Part shown: piece by piece, positions 36,321 through 45,037 of the stretch
Layout: every line of letters begins with the position of its first letter
Numbering within the stretch: position 1 is the first letter of the stretch
Assembly: GCF_010093125.1 (NCBI RefSeq)
Contig: NZ_NMZQ01000003.1
Location: forward strand, 62,001 to 126,000
DNA: 64,000 bases
Direction of reading: 5' to 3'
Source: Veillonella sp. R32
GTDB lineage: Bacteria > Bacillota > Negativicutes > Veillonellales > Veillonellaceae
Made by a program: the position numbers and the translations under genes
The notes under the pieces: generated by a model
Told to the model about the DNA's origin: nothing
The model's input: only the letters and a program-made list of their open reading frames with translations
Databases searched by the model: none

Positions 36321-37889
36321 TTAAATATATTTTTTAGCTAGTGCTTCAAACTCATCGCTATGATCTTTAATCCAAGTATCATATGGTTGCCCCGCTTTGT
36401 TAAGAACGGTTGCCAAATCTGCAAAGAAAGCAGGCAAATCAGCTGTCGTAATAGCCCCTAAAGGTTCACCAAAAGTAACAAAACCTAATTCATCACTACC
36501 ACCTTTAAAGAGATTAAACGCTGGCTGTGGCTTGCCATCTACCTGTTTCACAAAGCCATGAAGACCAAGCGTACCAATTTGATGAGTACCACAAGAGGAT
36601 GGACAACCGGAAATGTGAATCTTAGGCAATAAGCTATCATCAATACCTTCTGCCGCTAAATGAGCTAAGATATCTTTATAAGCCGATTGAGAGTTTTGGA
36701 AACCAACCTGACATTTAGCCGCCCCTACACAGCATACGCTCGCCGAGAAATCAGAGGTAGAGCTATCATCTTTAATCAATTCATATACTTTACGAGCTTC
36801 CGTAGCCGTTAAATTAATGAAATAAGTACCTTCTTCACCCGTCATACGTGCTTCAGCTCCGTCAATAGACCCTACATACTGGAACACATCACGAGCTACT
36901 ACTGGTTGCGCATGACCACCTACTGGATGATAATACACATAATACAAGCCATCCTGTACTTGTTCGCCAATAAGGCCCTGTGCATTAGCCAATTCTTCAG
37001 CAGTTAAATGTTCATTACCTGTTTTAGTAATTGTCGTATCTGGCAATTCAAAACTTAAGTTTTCTGTACGTTTAACAAAAGTTAAGAACTTATTGAAAGC
37101 TTCGCGGAATTTATCTTCGCCCATATCCGCTACCATATAACGAGTACGGTTCTTACTCCGTGTTTTATAGTCTGCATTTTCAATAAAAGTACGAACTATC
37201 GCTTTGATGTAATATAAAATATCTGCAGGATCTACTTTTTCAGCCAATAAAATCCCTTTACGAGGATTGCCACCTAAACCACCAGCGGCATATACAGTAA
37301 AGGTACCATCAGCTTGTGCCCAGAAACCTAAATCTTTAAACGTAACGTGAGTGCTATTTTCAAGTCCATTAGTAAAGGCTATTTTTAGCTTACGAGGCAT
37401 TTTAAAATCAGGAATTAACGTAAGGATGTATTCACTAGCAATCTGCACATATGGTGTAATATCAAATGGTTCACCAGCCACTACGCCCCGTAATGGGCTG
37501 GCTGCAATATTACGAGGATGGTCACCGCCACCACCACGGGAATAAATGCCATTCGCATGACATTCTCTAAACATTTCAATAACTTGAGGCCCTTGTAATC
37601 CATGGATTTGAATCGATTGGCCCGTTGTAAAATGTAAATGTGGTAATTCAAAACGAGTAAACATATCTGCTAAGAAGGCTAATTGCTGTTGCGTAATGCG
37701 CCCCCCTGGCAAACGCAAACGATACATAGCCGTATTAGCGCCACGTTCTGCATACGTCCCAAAAGGACCGGATAGTCCTTTATAATCGTTGACAGAAATT
37801 TCTTTCTTAAAAAATTGTTCGCTAGTCTTAGCGAAGGTGGGTAAATCTTTAATGAGGCGATCCTTCACCTCGTTGGTCAAAAATGTCAT
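36321..37889 (-). CDS. Siroheme-dependent nitrite/sulfite reductase
   Basis: A 522-residue ferredoxin-type reductase with the two repeated ferrodoxin-like halves. The siroheme-4Fe4S ligands are in CCVGAAKCQVG (C-x5-C) and CPSSCGTHQIG (C-x3-C). RLPGGRITQQQLAFLADM and FTTGQSIQIHG belong to the first half. The family reduces nitrite to ammonia or sulfite to sulfide, and the sequence alone does not decide which. A promoter with an inverted repeat lies just upstream, suggesting it is regulated individually. Confidence 0.9.
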   Translation of the reverse strand: MTFLTNEVKDRLIKDLPTFAKTSEQFFKKEISVNDYKGLSGPFGTYAERGANTAMYRLRLPGGRITQQQLAFLADMFTRFELPHLHFTTGQSIQIHGLQGPQVIEMFRECHANGIYSRGGGGDHPRNIAASPLRGVVAGEPFDITPYVQIASEYILTLIPDFKMPRKLKIAFTNGLENSTHVTFKDLGFWAQADGTFTVYAAGGLGGNPRKGILLAEKVDPADILYYIKAIVRTFIENADYKTRSKNRTRYMVADMGEDKFREAFNKFLTFVKRTENLSFELPDTTITKTGNEHLTAEELANAQGLIGEQVQDGLYYVYYHPVGGHAQPVVARDVFQYVGSIDGAEARMTGEEGTYFINLTATEARKVYELIKDDSSTSDFSASVCCVGAAKCQVGFQNSQSAYKDILAHLAAEGIDDSLLPKIHISGCPSSCGTHQIGTLGLHGFVKQVDGKPQPAFNLFKGGSDELGFVTFGEPLGAITTADLPAFFADLATVLNKAGQPYDTWIKDHSDEFEALAKKYI

Positions 37890-37952
37890 AATCTGTCCCT
37901 CTCAATCTTTTGCAATGACATACCTATATCAAGATGATATACAACTATTCCA

Positions 37953-38005
37953 ATCGTAACACGTCCCCTGAACCGCGTCAATACTGAATGCAGTGCAGGG
38001 GACGT
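37953..38005 (-). promoter_or_regulatory. Promoter and inverted repeat for the nitrite/sulfite reductase
   Basis: TTGACG (37981-37976) and TACGAT (37958-37953) are 17 bases apart on the minus strand. The 10-base arms ACGTCCCCTG (37961-37970) and CAGGGGACGT (37996-38005) are perfect complements. One lies in the promoter spacer and the other upstream of -35. They are GC-rich in an AT-rich gap. Confidence 0.65.
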
Positions 38006-38136
38006 TCTAAATATATCCACAATGAGAATACACAAAGAGCTTTTTATTTTTCATTTTGTATAACTGAAATTGTTTTTCAGTTTGTTAAACTGTAATACCA
38101 CCCTATGTTATAACTACTACTAGAAACCTCTACGAA

Positions 38137-38190
38137 CAGGTCCTTTTATTCATTTAAGACCTTTTATTCATTTGAAATCATTTACTCATT
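38137..38190. repeat. Three 18-base repeats across a stop codon
   Basis: Units at 38137-38154, 38155-38172 and 38173-38190 share the core TTTATTCATT, with TTTACTCATT in the last. The 38173 unit contains the TAA stop of the gene ending at 38182. Because 18 is a multiple of three, each unit repeats a TAA in the same frame. Confidence 0.75.
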
Positions 38191-38970
38191 GGAGTCCTTT
38201 AATTCAGGGAAGTAGATACTCCGCTGTGCATCTAAGCGATCAATAAAAATTCGTTCATCCTCGATGCCAGCTATACGTAACTCATGAATCCATTGTTTCA
38301 TAAAGCCATGACCGCCTAAAACTACAAAACGAGAATGAGTTTTTATTTCATTATCATTCAACAAAGTTTGTACAGTCTGTTCAAAGGCATACCGATTGCT
38401 TTTAAAAATATATTGCACTCGATCATCTGACACCATCAAGTCACGCAACTCTTCTACCGGCTCTACCACATTGACGCAAATAATCGGTCCTTCATTCCCT
38501 TTTTCTAACAAATCACGTATAAAAGCATGCATACTAGATAGCCCTACCCCTTGTGTCAGCAATACCAATGGCCCTTCAGTAGGCACTGCTAAGTGATTGT
38601 TAACTTCAAGAATAAATAAACTATCCCCCACCTCATACGTCGCTAAATCAGCTTTAAAAATAGACGGATTATCAGGAATCCTCGTAGAGAATACGACTAC
38701 CCCGTCTTGAGGGCGTGTCGATATGGATACAATTCTTGTATATTTAGGATCAAAGGATGCTGCTGTCAATCGGGTTGACTCTGCTTGTCGCGTTGCTAAA
38801 TCACAGCCTTTAATCCGCGACCCCATAGTAGGGTCTAAGCCTTCAAATAGGCCAAGTTTCATATTAGCACCACCGGCCCAAGTCATACCTTCTGGTATAG
38901 CTAACGTATAGGTGCGCATAGAACGCCCTAAGCGGCGACACTCTAAAATTTCTGCGATTCGTACTGCCAT
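38182..38970 (-). CDS. Ferredoxin reductase-like flavin/NAD oxidoreductase
   Basis: A 262-residue protein with the two-domain shape of the ferredoxin-NADP reductase superfamily. An N-terminal beta-barrel (about residues 1-125) has a long insert GLFEGLDPTMGSRIKGCDLA. A nucleotide-binding domain follows with LVLLTQGVGLSSMHAFIRDLL in the usual G-x-G-x-x-S/T position and GHGFMKQWIHEL near the end. No iron-sulfur Cys motif is visible. It is downstream of the FloA group in the same direction. The electron partner is unknown, and the adjacent nitrite/sulfite reductase is a possible one. Confidence 0.75.
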   Translation of the reverse strand: MAVRIAEILECRRLGRSMRTYTLAIPEGMTWAGGANMKLGLFEGLDPTMGSRIKGCDLATRQAESTRLTAASFDPKYTRIVSISTRPQDGVVVFSTRIPDNPSIFKADLATYEVGDSLFILEVNNHLAVPTEGPLVLLTQGVGLSSMHAFIRDLLEKGNEGPIICVNVVEPVEELRDLMVSDDRVQYIFKSNRYAFEQTVQTLLNDNEIKTHSRFVVLGGHGFMKQWIHELRIAGIEDERIFIDRLDAQRSIYFPELKDSNE

Positions 38971-39002
38971 AGGAGAAAACTCCTTTCTATATTGCAGTGT
39001 GT

Positions 39003-39761
39003 TTATCGTCGATAAGCCCCCTGTTGCTTAGCCTTAGGTGGCTGTAAAATAAGAGACCACACAATCCCTGCTTTTAAACCTCCCGGTGGTAATGCAGGGG
39101 CACGTTTCCCTTTAGCCGCTACTTGTGCCGGCTCCCACGTACCACCGGAAGACATCGATTGTACTGTTTTAGTTTGTGAAACGCTTGATTTTCCTGTGGC
39201 AACACTAGCTAAGCTTACGTTGCGCACACTGGTTTCACGCCCTGTATTTACTACTTTCCTATCTTCTTTTGGAGTTTTTATTAGTATTGAGGTACTACCG
39301 GATTGTCGTTGCCTGCCATCAGCTCTTCCCGATGATTGACTCTCATCAAAACGTCCAGATGCTTGACTGTCATCAACGTGCCCAGATGCTTGACGGCCAT
39401 CAGAACTACGCTCAGTTGTCAAAACTGCAATGACCTCACTAGCCTTGGCTTGCTCATTACTTGCTCTGTCTTGCGATGTTTCGTTAGGCCTTTCCTTTCG
39501 TTCCATCTTTATGCCATAGTATTCTTCCATAGCTTCCCAAGACATGGCCTCTTTTGATTTTTTAGGAGAGGTTGTCGCCTTTGGCCCTGGTCGAGACTGT
39601 TTGCTTGGCTCCGACCAATCATAAGGTTCTCGCTCCGTTGAAGTACTGTCCATTGAATCTGACGGATTTTGTTGCTCTTCATTACGAGAACGCTTTTTCT
39701 TCCGACTATCAAAAATAACAGAGCCTAATACTAATAAAAACACGAGTAAGCCTAAATCCAT
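39003..39761 (-). CDS. Low-complexity membrane-anchored protein with nine-residue repeats
   Basis: A 252-residue protein that I do not recognise. Residues 3-17 are one hydrophobic segment, followed by a basic stretch (SRKKKRSR), so the N-terminus is probably outside or in the membrane and the rest cytoplasmic. The rest is charged and Ser-rich. The middle carries degenerate nine-residue repeats such as DGRQASGHV, DDSQASGRF and DESQSSGRA, also visible as 27-base DNA repeats. The end is Pro-rich. It sits 17 bases after floA, so a link to membrane microdomains is plausible but unproven. Confidence 0.6.
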   Translation of the reverse strand: MDLGLLVFLLVLGSVIFDSRKKKRSRNEEQQNPSDSMDSTSTEREPYDWSEPSKQSRPGPKATTSPKKSKEAMSWEAMEEYYGIKMERKERPNETSQDRASNEQAKASEVIAVLTTERSSDGRQASGHVDDSQASGRFDESQSSGRADGRQRQSGSTSILIKTPKEDRKVVNTGRETSVRNVSLASVATGKSSVSQTKTVQSMSSGGTWEPAQVAAKGKRAPALPPGGLKAGIVWSLILQPPKAKQQGAYRR

Positions 39762-39778
39762 AAATTAGCCTCCGCTAC

Positions 39779-40786
39779 TTACTTCTTACGCCCATCTTGC
39801 TGTGTTGTTAATTCGGTCATTTCACCATCTGCAATGGTTTCACGCATCTTGGTGTCAGCCATAATATTATTCATATTATAGTAATCCATCACACCCATAT
39901 GACCATCGCGCAAAGCTTGTGACAAGGCTTGTGGTACTTCGGCCTGTGCTTCTACTACCTTAGCCTGCATTTCTTGCGTATACGCTCTCATTTCTTGTTC
40001 TTTCGCTACCGCCATAGCTCGCCGTTCTTCCGCTTTTGCTTGGGCAATATTTTTATCTGCTTCAGCTTGATCTGTCATAAGCTGAGCCCCAATATTACGT
40101 CCCACATCTACATCCGCAATATCAATGGATAGGATTTCAAAAGCAGACCCTGCATCAAGCCCTTTATTCAATACAGTGCGTGAAATATGATCTGGATTTT
40201 CCAATACATCCGTATGTTCTTCTGAAGAACCTACCGTTGTAACAATCCCTTCACCAACACGGGCTATAATAGTAGCCTCACCAGCACCACCTACTAAACG
40301 ATCAATATTAGCACGCACCGTTACACGAGCCCGCACCTTTAGTTCAATACCATTTTTAGCCACCGCAGAAATGGTAGGCGTTTCAATAACTTTTGGATTT
40401 ACGCTCATCTGTACGGCTTCTAATACATCACGACCTGCTAAATCAATAGCCGCCGCCCGTTCAAAGGTCAAAGGAATCGAGGCCCGTTCGGCTGCAATTA
40501 ACGCATCCACTACGCGGTCAACATCGCCACCAGCTAAATAATGTGCTTCTAACTGATTAACATTAACCGTTAAGCCTGCTTTATTAGCCTTCACTAGCGG
40601 TAATACAATCTTCGAAGGTGATACTCGACGTAAACGCATCCCTATCAATGTAAAAATACCAACATTTACACCTGCAGCTAATGCGGAAATCCACAGCCCC
40701 AAAGGCACAAAATGGAAAAATAAAGATATAACCACAATAGCAGCAAAAATTACAAAAATAAAGCTAACGCTCAATAACTCTTCCAT
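39779..40786 (-). CDS. floA: Flotillin-like protein FloA
   Basis: A 335-residue YqfA/FloA protein. It has an N-terminal membrane hairpin (about residues 3-45), an SPFH-type domain with [31 protein letters not shown], and a helical coiled-coil C-terminal part rich in Ala/Gln/Glu ([24 protein letters not shown] region). It forms membrane microdomains. It follows NfeD by 12 bases, the usual operon partner. Confidence 0.95.
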   Translation of the reverse strand: MEELLSVSFIFVIFAAIVVISLFFHFVPLGLWISALAAGVNVGIFTLIGMRLRRVSPSKIVLPLVKANKAGLTVNVNQLEAHYLAGGDVDRVVDALIAAERASIPLTFERAAAIDLAGRDVLEAVQMSVNPKVIETPTISAVAKNGIELKVRARVTVRANIDRLVGGAGEATIIARVGEGIVTTVGSSEEHTDVLENPDHISRTVLNKGLDAGSAFEILSIDIADVDVGRNIGAQLMTDQAEADKNIAQAKAEERRAMAVAKEQEMRAYTQEMQAKVVEAQAEVPQALSQALRDGHMGVMDYYNMNNIMADTKMRETIADGEMTELTTQQDGRKK

Positions 40787-40798
40787 ACATCCTCCTCA

Positions 40799-41260
40799 TT
40801 ATACTTTTCTAACTACAATACGACCACCTGTTACTTCCACAACAATTACCTCAGTACCAGGTTCATAAAATTCACCGTCCGTCACTACATCAACTGGTTT
40901 ATTATCAAACAAAACCCGACCAGCCGGACGCAATACAGATTGGGCTATACCAGTTTTGCCAAGTAAATCCCTGCGTTCTTCGCTACCGCTATAACCTCGT
41001 TCTTTCGTAGATTCTAAGGTCAATGTCAAAGCTTTGCCAAGACGACTATGGGGCGCCTTTTTAATCAGCCAAATACCCACTATTAGGGCAATAATGGCTA
41101 CTACTGCCACAACCAGAGCCGCCAGTAAGCCTGCACCTAGGTATAAATAAAGAGCCCCCAATAGAGCCAATATACCTAATAAGCCAAATATGCCAATACC
41201 AGGTACTAACGATTCAATACCTAGTAAAACTACGCCACCAATGACTAAATATGTAATCAT
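40799..41260 (-). CDS. NfeD-family membrane protein
   Basis: A 153-residue protein. Three hydrophobic segments (about residues 3-60) with the block GIESLVPGIGIFGLLGILALL are followed by a C-terminal OB-fold domain (about 90-153) with LLGKTGIAQSVLRPAGRVLFDNKPVDV. This is the short NfeD form without the protease domain. I start at 41260, where AAAGGAGGAG precedes the ATG. It is the first gene of the nfeD-floA group and is thought to aid assembly or stability of flotillins. Confidence 0.9.
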   Translation of the reverse strand: MITYLVIGGVVLLGIESLVPGIGIFGLLGILALLGALYLYLGAGLLAALVVAVVAIIALIVGIWLIKKAPHSRLGKALTLTLESTKERGYSGSEERRDLLGKTGIAQSVLRPAGRVLFDNKPVDVVTDGEFYEPGTEVIVVEVTGGRIVVRKV

Positions 41261-41358
41261 GCCTCTCCTCCTTTCACCATTCATACAGCCTTATTTATAT
41301 AATTCGATACACCCCCATAAAATACCTTTTTTACAGCACCTAAAATTTTGATGAAGTC

Positions 41359-41399
41359 AAAAAAATCCCCTTTATTGCCAGGAAACAATAAAGGGGAAC
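41359..41399 (-). terminator. Terminator of the ogt gene
   Basis: TCCCCTTTATTG pairs perfectly with CAATAAAGGGGA around an 8-base loop, with seven T residues after it on the minus strand. Confidence 0.9.
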
Positions 41400-41408
41400 T
41401 TTTCGTGT

Positions 41409-41960
41409 TTATACCGTATTCTTCGTAGTTCGCTTTGGCCACTTTAATTGACTTACATCAATACCTTCTAATTCAAGAAGTTTGACTTTAACCGCCAAAC
41501 CACCAGTATAACCAGTTAAGTTATTATGTACGCCAATCACGCGGTGACAAGGTATAATAATAGGAATTGGATTATGCCCCACCGCACCACCAATGGCTCG
41601 GGCCCGAATTCCTGTATTACTATCCTTAGGGTATAACTTTTTAGCTAATTCACCATAAGTTACTAGCAAACCGGCAGGAATACGACATAATTCTTGCCAC
41701 ACTGATTGTCGAAAATCAGTGCCGAATAACCGAATTTGCGGTAATGTTTTAGGTGGCTTGCCTTTAAAATAGTCTGTTAGCCAAGCAAAGGTCTCATCAA
41801 AAATCGGTAAATTCTCTTCAATCACCGTAACCGTACTGGTCGGCAAGGTATATTGCTGAGATGGCATTGCTAACCCCACCAAATTTTCTCCATCACTATA
41901 TAAAGTAATGGCACCTATTGGTGAAAATGTTTTAGTATAGGTATATAAAATTTCAGACAT
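41409..41960 (-). CDS. ogt: Methylated-DNA-protein cysteine methyltransferase
   Basis: A 183-residue suicide repair protein that moves the methyl from O6-methylguanine to its own Cys. The active site IPCHRVIG and the DNA-binding helix GAVGHNPIPII are intact, and the N-terminal ribonuclease-like domain is present. I start at 41960 because AAAGGAGG precedes that ATG. It is monocistronic with its own terminator. Confidence 0.95.
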   Translation of the reverse strand: MSEILYTYTKTFSPIGAITLYSDGENLVGLAMPSQQYTLPTSTVTVIEENLPIFDETFAWLTDYFKGKPPKTLPQIRLFGTDFRQSVWQELCRIPAGLLVTYGELAKKLYPKDSNTGIRARAIGGAVGHNPIPIIIPCHRVIGVHNNLTGYTGGLAVKVKLLELEGIDVSQLKWPKRTTKNTV

Positions 41961-42105
41961 AAAAACCTCCTTTGCTGTGGAATTGTACATTTTGTGATAA
42001 TTTGTCCATTTCTAGGTGTACATCTGAGACAAGTTATTTTATAATAGTCTTATACGTAGATTATACTAATTTAAAGTCGTAATTGTCTATGAAAGGAGTT
42101 TTATT

Positions 42106-42480
42106 ATGAAACCAGTATTTACAGAAAATGCCCCTAAAGCACTTGGCCCTTACTCCCAAGCCATCAAAGCAAATGGCTTTGTTTTTATTTCTGGCCAAGG
42201 TGGCATTAATCCTGAAACCGGCAAATTAGTAGATGGTGGCGTTGAAGCAGAAACATTACAAGCCATGAAAAACATTGAAGCTATTCTAAAAGAAGCTGGT
42301 ACTGATTTCTCCAAAGTTGTGAAAACAACTTGCTTCTTAGCTGATATTAATGATTTTGCAAAATTCAATGCAATTTATGCAGAATACTTCACTAGCAAAC
42401 CAGCTCGCAGCTGTGTAGCTGTTAAAGAATTACCTGCTAACTTCTCTGTGGAAGTTGAAGTGATTGCTGTAGCTGAATAA
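42106..42480 (+). CDS. ridA: RidA-family reactive imine deaminase
   Basis: A 124-residue RidA protein that hydrolyses 2-aminoacrylate and similar reactive imines made by PLP enzymes. The blocks ALGPYSQAIKANGFVFISGQ, VVKTTCFLADINDFAKFN and PARSCVAVKELP (key Arg) are all present, plus the terminal Glu region VEVEVIA. It has a GAAAGGAG ribosome site and its own terminator. Confidence 0.96.
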   Translation: MKPVFTENAPKALGPYSQAIKANGFVFISGQGGINPETGKLVDGGVEAETLQAMKNIEAILKEAGTDFSKVVKTTCFLADINDFAKFNAIYAEYFTSKPARSCVAVKELPANFSVEVEVIAVAE

Positions 42481-42484
42481 TAAT

Positions 42485-42550
42485 AAAAAGGCACTTCTCT
42501 TATAGTAAGCCCATAAACTTACTTAACTAAGAGAAGTGTTTTTCTTTTTT
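42485..42550 (+). terminator. Terminator of ridA
   Basis: GCACTTCTCTTA pairs with TAAGAGAAGTGT and is followed by TTTTTC. It has A-rich sequence on the other side. Confidence 0.82.
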
Positions 42551-42568
42551 TAGGCAAACCCAAACTAC

Positions 42569-43744
42569 TTATAACTCCGTCGTAGGCGTAGGATGCAACC
42601 AATCACTCCAACTCAATTGGAAATTAGTAGGATAGTTCTGTTGCACATATCGATAAAATTTCCGAATCATCATGGCTTTTTCGTCATAGTAAGGTGCTTT
42701 CCAAGTGTCTTCTGAAGTAGTATAGGCTACATTATTGCCCCCGATTAGCTGTTGTCGTTTCAAAATATCAGCCAAAGGTATATTCGGATTGTTCATAATG
42801 TCATACATAACCATAAAAGCAGTGGTTCGCCCTTTACCAGCTTCGCAATGGAAGTGTAGCCAAGCGTTTTTCGGTAATGTTTTATAAAAAGCAATAAAGC
42901 GGTCAATGCTCGCTTCATTAGGCCAAATATGATCGGTTGCCGTAAGGCGCATATATTTTAAGCCGGCTTCTTTAGCCACCATTTCTTCCGTTTTCACAGA
43001 CTGGGCCACTATCGTCTCCGCTTTACCGGCTTCTTTCGCTTTATCTAAAGGCGCCACTGTAATCGCTGTGTTTAATACTGTCGGAATCAACGCTTTTTCC
43101 TTAGACACTATAGTTTGTTGTGTTTCTCCTACATTTCCCCAATTACGTTTACCATACTGGCTTATAGGCATGCCATTGACAAAAATATGTGTTTCCTGAC
43201 GCAAATCAACAATATAAATAGGCCCATCTGTTTTAGTCCGTAATGTACTAGCCAATTGCTTAAATTGTGCTTCGGTTGGCTGGGCACTGCCTGACATACG
43301 GAGGCTATCTAAGCCTTCGCGAGTAGGCAATTTACTAAAACCAATCTCGCCCACCGCTTCAACGGGATAGGTTTCATCCCCTTCAACTTCATTGGCTTTT
43401 TTAAACTTATAATGGTCTTGGGTCGTTCTAAAATTAGTAGGCAAGGTAGTACTAGCTTCGCTATCTACCCGCCACATATATGGTTTATACGGATTAACAA
43501 GCCTTGTATCAGCATACATGGTATTCGGATTTATAGCCCTATGAGCCGCTTTTTCTACTGTATTAACGACACTTTCGTGAGCTACTTCACTTTCAAGCCG
43601 GCTCGCTTGCGTTGGTAATTGTAAACGTGGAATAGCAGCTTTAGGTAATACTGCTTCATTGGCAAAAGCCGTGCCATATAAAGTAGTGCCTACTATTGTC
43701 ATTAAGGCAGCTCGTTGCCATATGGCACTAGATTTTGATTTCAT
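42569..43744 (-). CDS. Secreted PTP-like inositol polyphosphatase (cysteine phytase)
   Basis: A 391-residue protein with a Sec signal (residues 1-28, ending FANEA). The catalytic P-loop HCEAGKGRTT fits C-x5-R-T of the PTP-like phytases described in Selenomonas and other Negativicutes. Upstream lie the general-acid region DHIWPNEASID and the family block LRQETHIFVNGMPISQYGKRNWGN, and the end has NFQLSWSDWL. It likely acts in the periplasm on myo-inositol phosphates or phosphoproteins. It is the downstream neighbour of a protein that shares a piece of its N-terminus. Confidence 0.88.
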   Translation of the reverse strand: MKSKSSAIWQRAALMTIVGTTLYGTAFANEAVLPKAAIPRLQLPTQASRLESEVAHESVVNTVEKAAHRAINPNTMYADTRLVNPYKPYMWRVDSEASTTLPTNFRTTQDHYKFKKANEVEGDETYPVEAVGEIGFSKLPTREGLDSLRMSGSAQPTEAQFKQLASTLRTKTDGPIYIVDLRQETHIFVNGMPISQYGKRNWGNVGETQQTIVSKEKALIPTVLNTAITVAPLDKAKEAGKAETIVAQSVKTEEMVAKEAGLKYMRLTATDHIWPNEASIDRFIAFYKTLPKNAWLHFHCEAGKGRTTAFMVMYDIMNNPNIPLADILKRQQLIGGNNVAYTTSEDTWKAPYYDEKAMMIRKFYRYVQQNYPTNFQLSWSDWLHPTPTTEL

Positions 43745-43863
43745 GGCAAATTCCTTTCTTTACTAACTTTCGATTAGGTACATAAAACTCATAGTCACTA
43801 TAAAAAGTACTTTAACTGTATCAATAAAACCCGATTTAATCAAGATATAGGTTTTGTTAAAAC

Positions 43864-43896
43864 AAAAAAGCCTGTAAATCCTTAATTCACAGGCTT
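43864..43896 (-). terminator. Terminator of the repeat-protein gene
   Basis: AAGCCTGT and ACAGGCTT form an 8-base stem with a 13-base loop, followed by TTTTTTG on the minus strand. Confidence 0.8.
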
Positions 43897-43910
43897 CCTT
43901 GTTTGTGTTG

Positions 43911-43970
43911 TGTGTGTTTTTGTGTGTTTTTGTGTGTTTTTGTGTGTTTTTGTGTGTTTGTGTGTGTGTT
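43911..43970. repeat. 10-base simple-sequence array
   Basis: Four perfect copies of TGTGTGTTTT are followed by two degenerate copies. They lie between the stop of the repeat-protein gene and its terminator, so they would be transcribed as ACA-rich RNA. Confidence 0.85.
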
Positions 43971-44022
43971 TAGTTCTGTGTGTTGTGTTTTAGAGAGAAT
44001 CTTTTAAAGCTCAATGAGGCCT

Positions 44023-44817
44023 TTAAAAGGTTGCTTCAGGGATAGAAGCTTGTGGATGCTTCTGAGATTGTTCTTCTTGTGAGGAGCTATCTTGTTGCAT
44101 CCGGTCACCACGATGTGGTGGTGGCATAGGTGGTCGGAAATCACTACCTTGTGGACCAGCCATAGGCGATTGCATCATAGGAGGCATTCCTTGATGATTT
44201 TCAAAACCATTCATTGGTGGTTGTCCCATTGGTGGCATGCCTTGATGACGTTCATCACCATTCATTGGTGGCTGTCCCATTGGGGACATTCCTTGATGAC
44301 GTTCATCACCATTCATCGATGGCTGTCCCATTGGGGACATTCTCTTTTCAGAGTTAACATGCTTACCCTCGTGACGTTCCTGGGAGTGCTTTACTTTAGT
44401 GTCTGCATTAGCGCGTTCAGGTGTGTCTCCATTGGCTTTATCAGGCTGATACTGACGCTCTTGGCTATGATGTGCTTTCCGATCATAATCAGTTGGCATA
44501 TGGCCTGCATTTGTACGAGAAGCACCATATGAAGTATTTGGCATCAAGAAAATAGCTGCATTAGCTTCTACTTGATTATGTGCCATTGAACGGGCTCGTA
44601 CCATATCATCATAAGCAGTCGGCATAGTATTCGTTTCACTTTCCAATGCCATTTGTTGAGGCCCTTTCATAGAAACACTTGTTCCTACTGTATTGGGAGA
44701 AGTGGTTGCCTGTTGTGTCGCTGACGTCTCAGCTGCCAGTGATGTGCCCCAAAGCATGCCACCGAGTACACCTAGCAAAGCAACCTTTCTCAGTAAATTT
44801 TGAGACGGTTCTTTCAT
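44023..44817 (-). CDS. Secreted Met/Pro/Gly-rich repeat protein
   Basis: A 264-residue protein of unknown function with a Sec signal (residues 1-29, ending LAAE). The middle is hydrophilic. Residues 160-210 are three near-identical 17-residue units built from MSPMGQPPMNG and DERHQG, with a fourth decayed unit to about 227. The C-terminus is Ser/Gln-rich. The segment LESETNT...PNTSYGASR resembles LESEV...PNTMYADTR of the adjacent phytase, suggesting shared N-terminal ancestry without the catalytic domain. The Met- and His-rich repeats could bind metal, which is speculation. Confidence 0.7.
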   Translation of the reverse strand: MKEPSQNLLRKVALLGVLGGMLWGTSLAAETSATQQATTSPNTVGTSVSMKGPQQMALESETNTMPTAYDDMVRARSMAHNQVEANAAIFLMPNTSYGASRTNAGHMPTDYDRKAHHSQERQYQPDKANGDTPERANADTKVKHSQERHEGKHVNSEKRMSPMGQPSMNGDERHQGMSPMGQPPMNGDERHQGMPPMGQPPMNGFENHQGMPPMMQSPMAGPQGSDFRPPMPPPHRGDRMQQDSSSQEEQSQKHPQASIPEATF

Positions 44818-44855
44818 ATTAAGACTCCTTTGCTATACCATAAAAGGGAGATACT

Positions 44856-44924
44856 ATAGCAATCTCTTACAATGAGTTTTAATACGAGGTGAAAACTCAT
44901 TTCTTTGTAAGAGTTTCTTGCTAT
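44856..44924 (-). other. Long bulged hairpin upstream of the repeat-protein gene
   Basis: Three paired blocks occur in order: ATAGCAA/TTGCTAT, TCTTACAA/TTGTAAGA and TGAGTTTT/AAAACTCA, with small bulges of 2 and 5 bases and an 11-base loop. That makes 23 paired positions. It ends about 38 bases before the gene start, so it would lie in the leader. Confidence 0.65.
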
Positions 44925-45037
44925 GTGTATAGAATACCCCTACAAAATGAATTCCACATGTGAAAACTGTGAGAGTTGAGTGAAGTTTTCTCATGAATAT
45001 TCACACGGATTTCATGAACAGACTGATAATCCCTATT

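Noticed and set aside
43911-43970. Possible CRISPR-like array
   Set aside because: The units are 10 bases with no spacers and no cas genes are nearby. It is a simple-sequence repeat.
44092-44532. 146-codon plus-strand frame rich in His, Trp and Thr
   Set aside because: It is the reverse complement of the 51-base protein repeats of the secreted protein gene, which has a signal peptide and better start.
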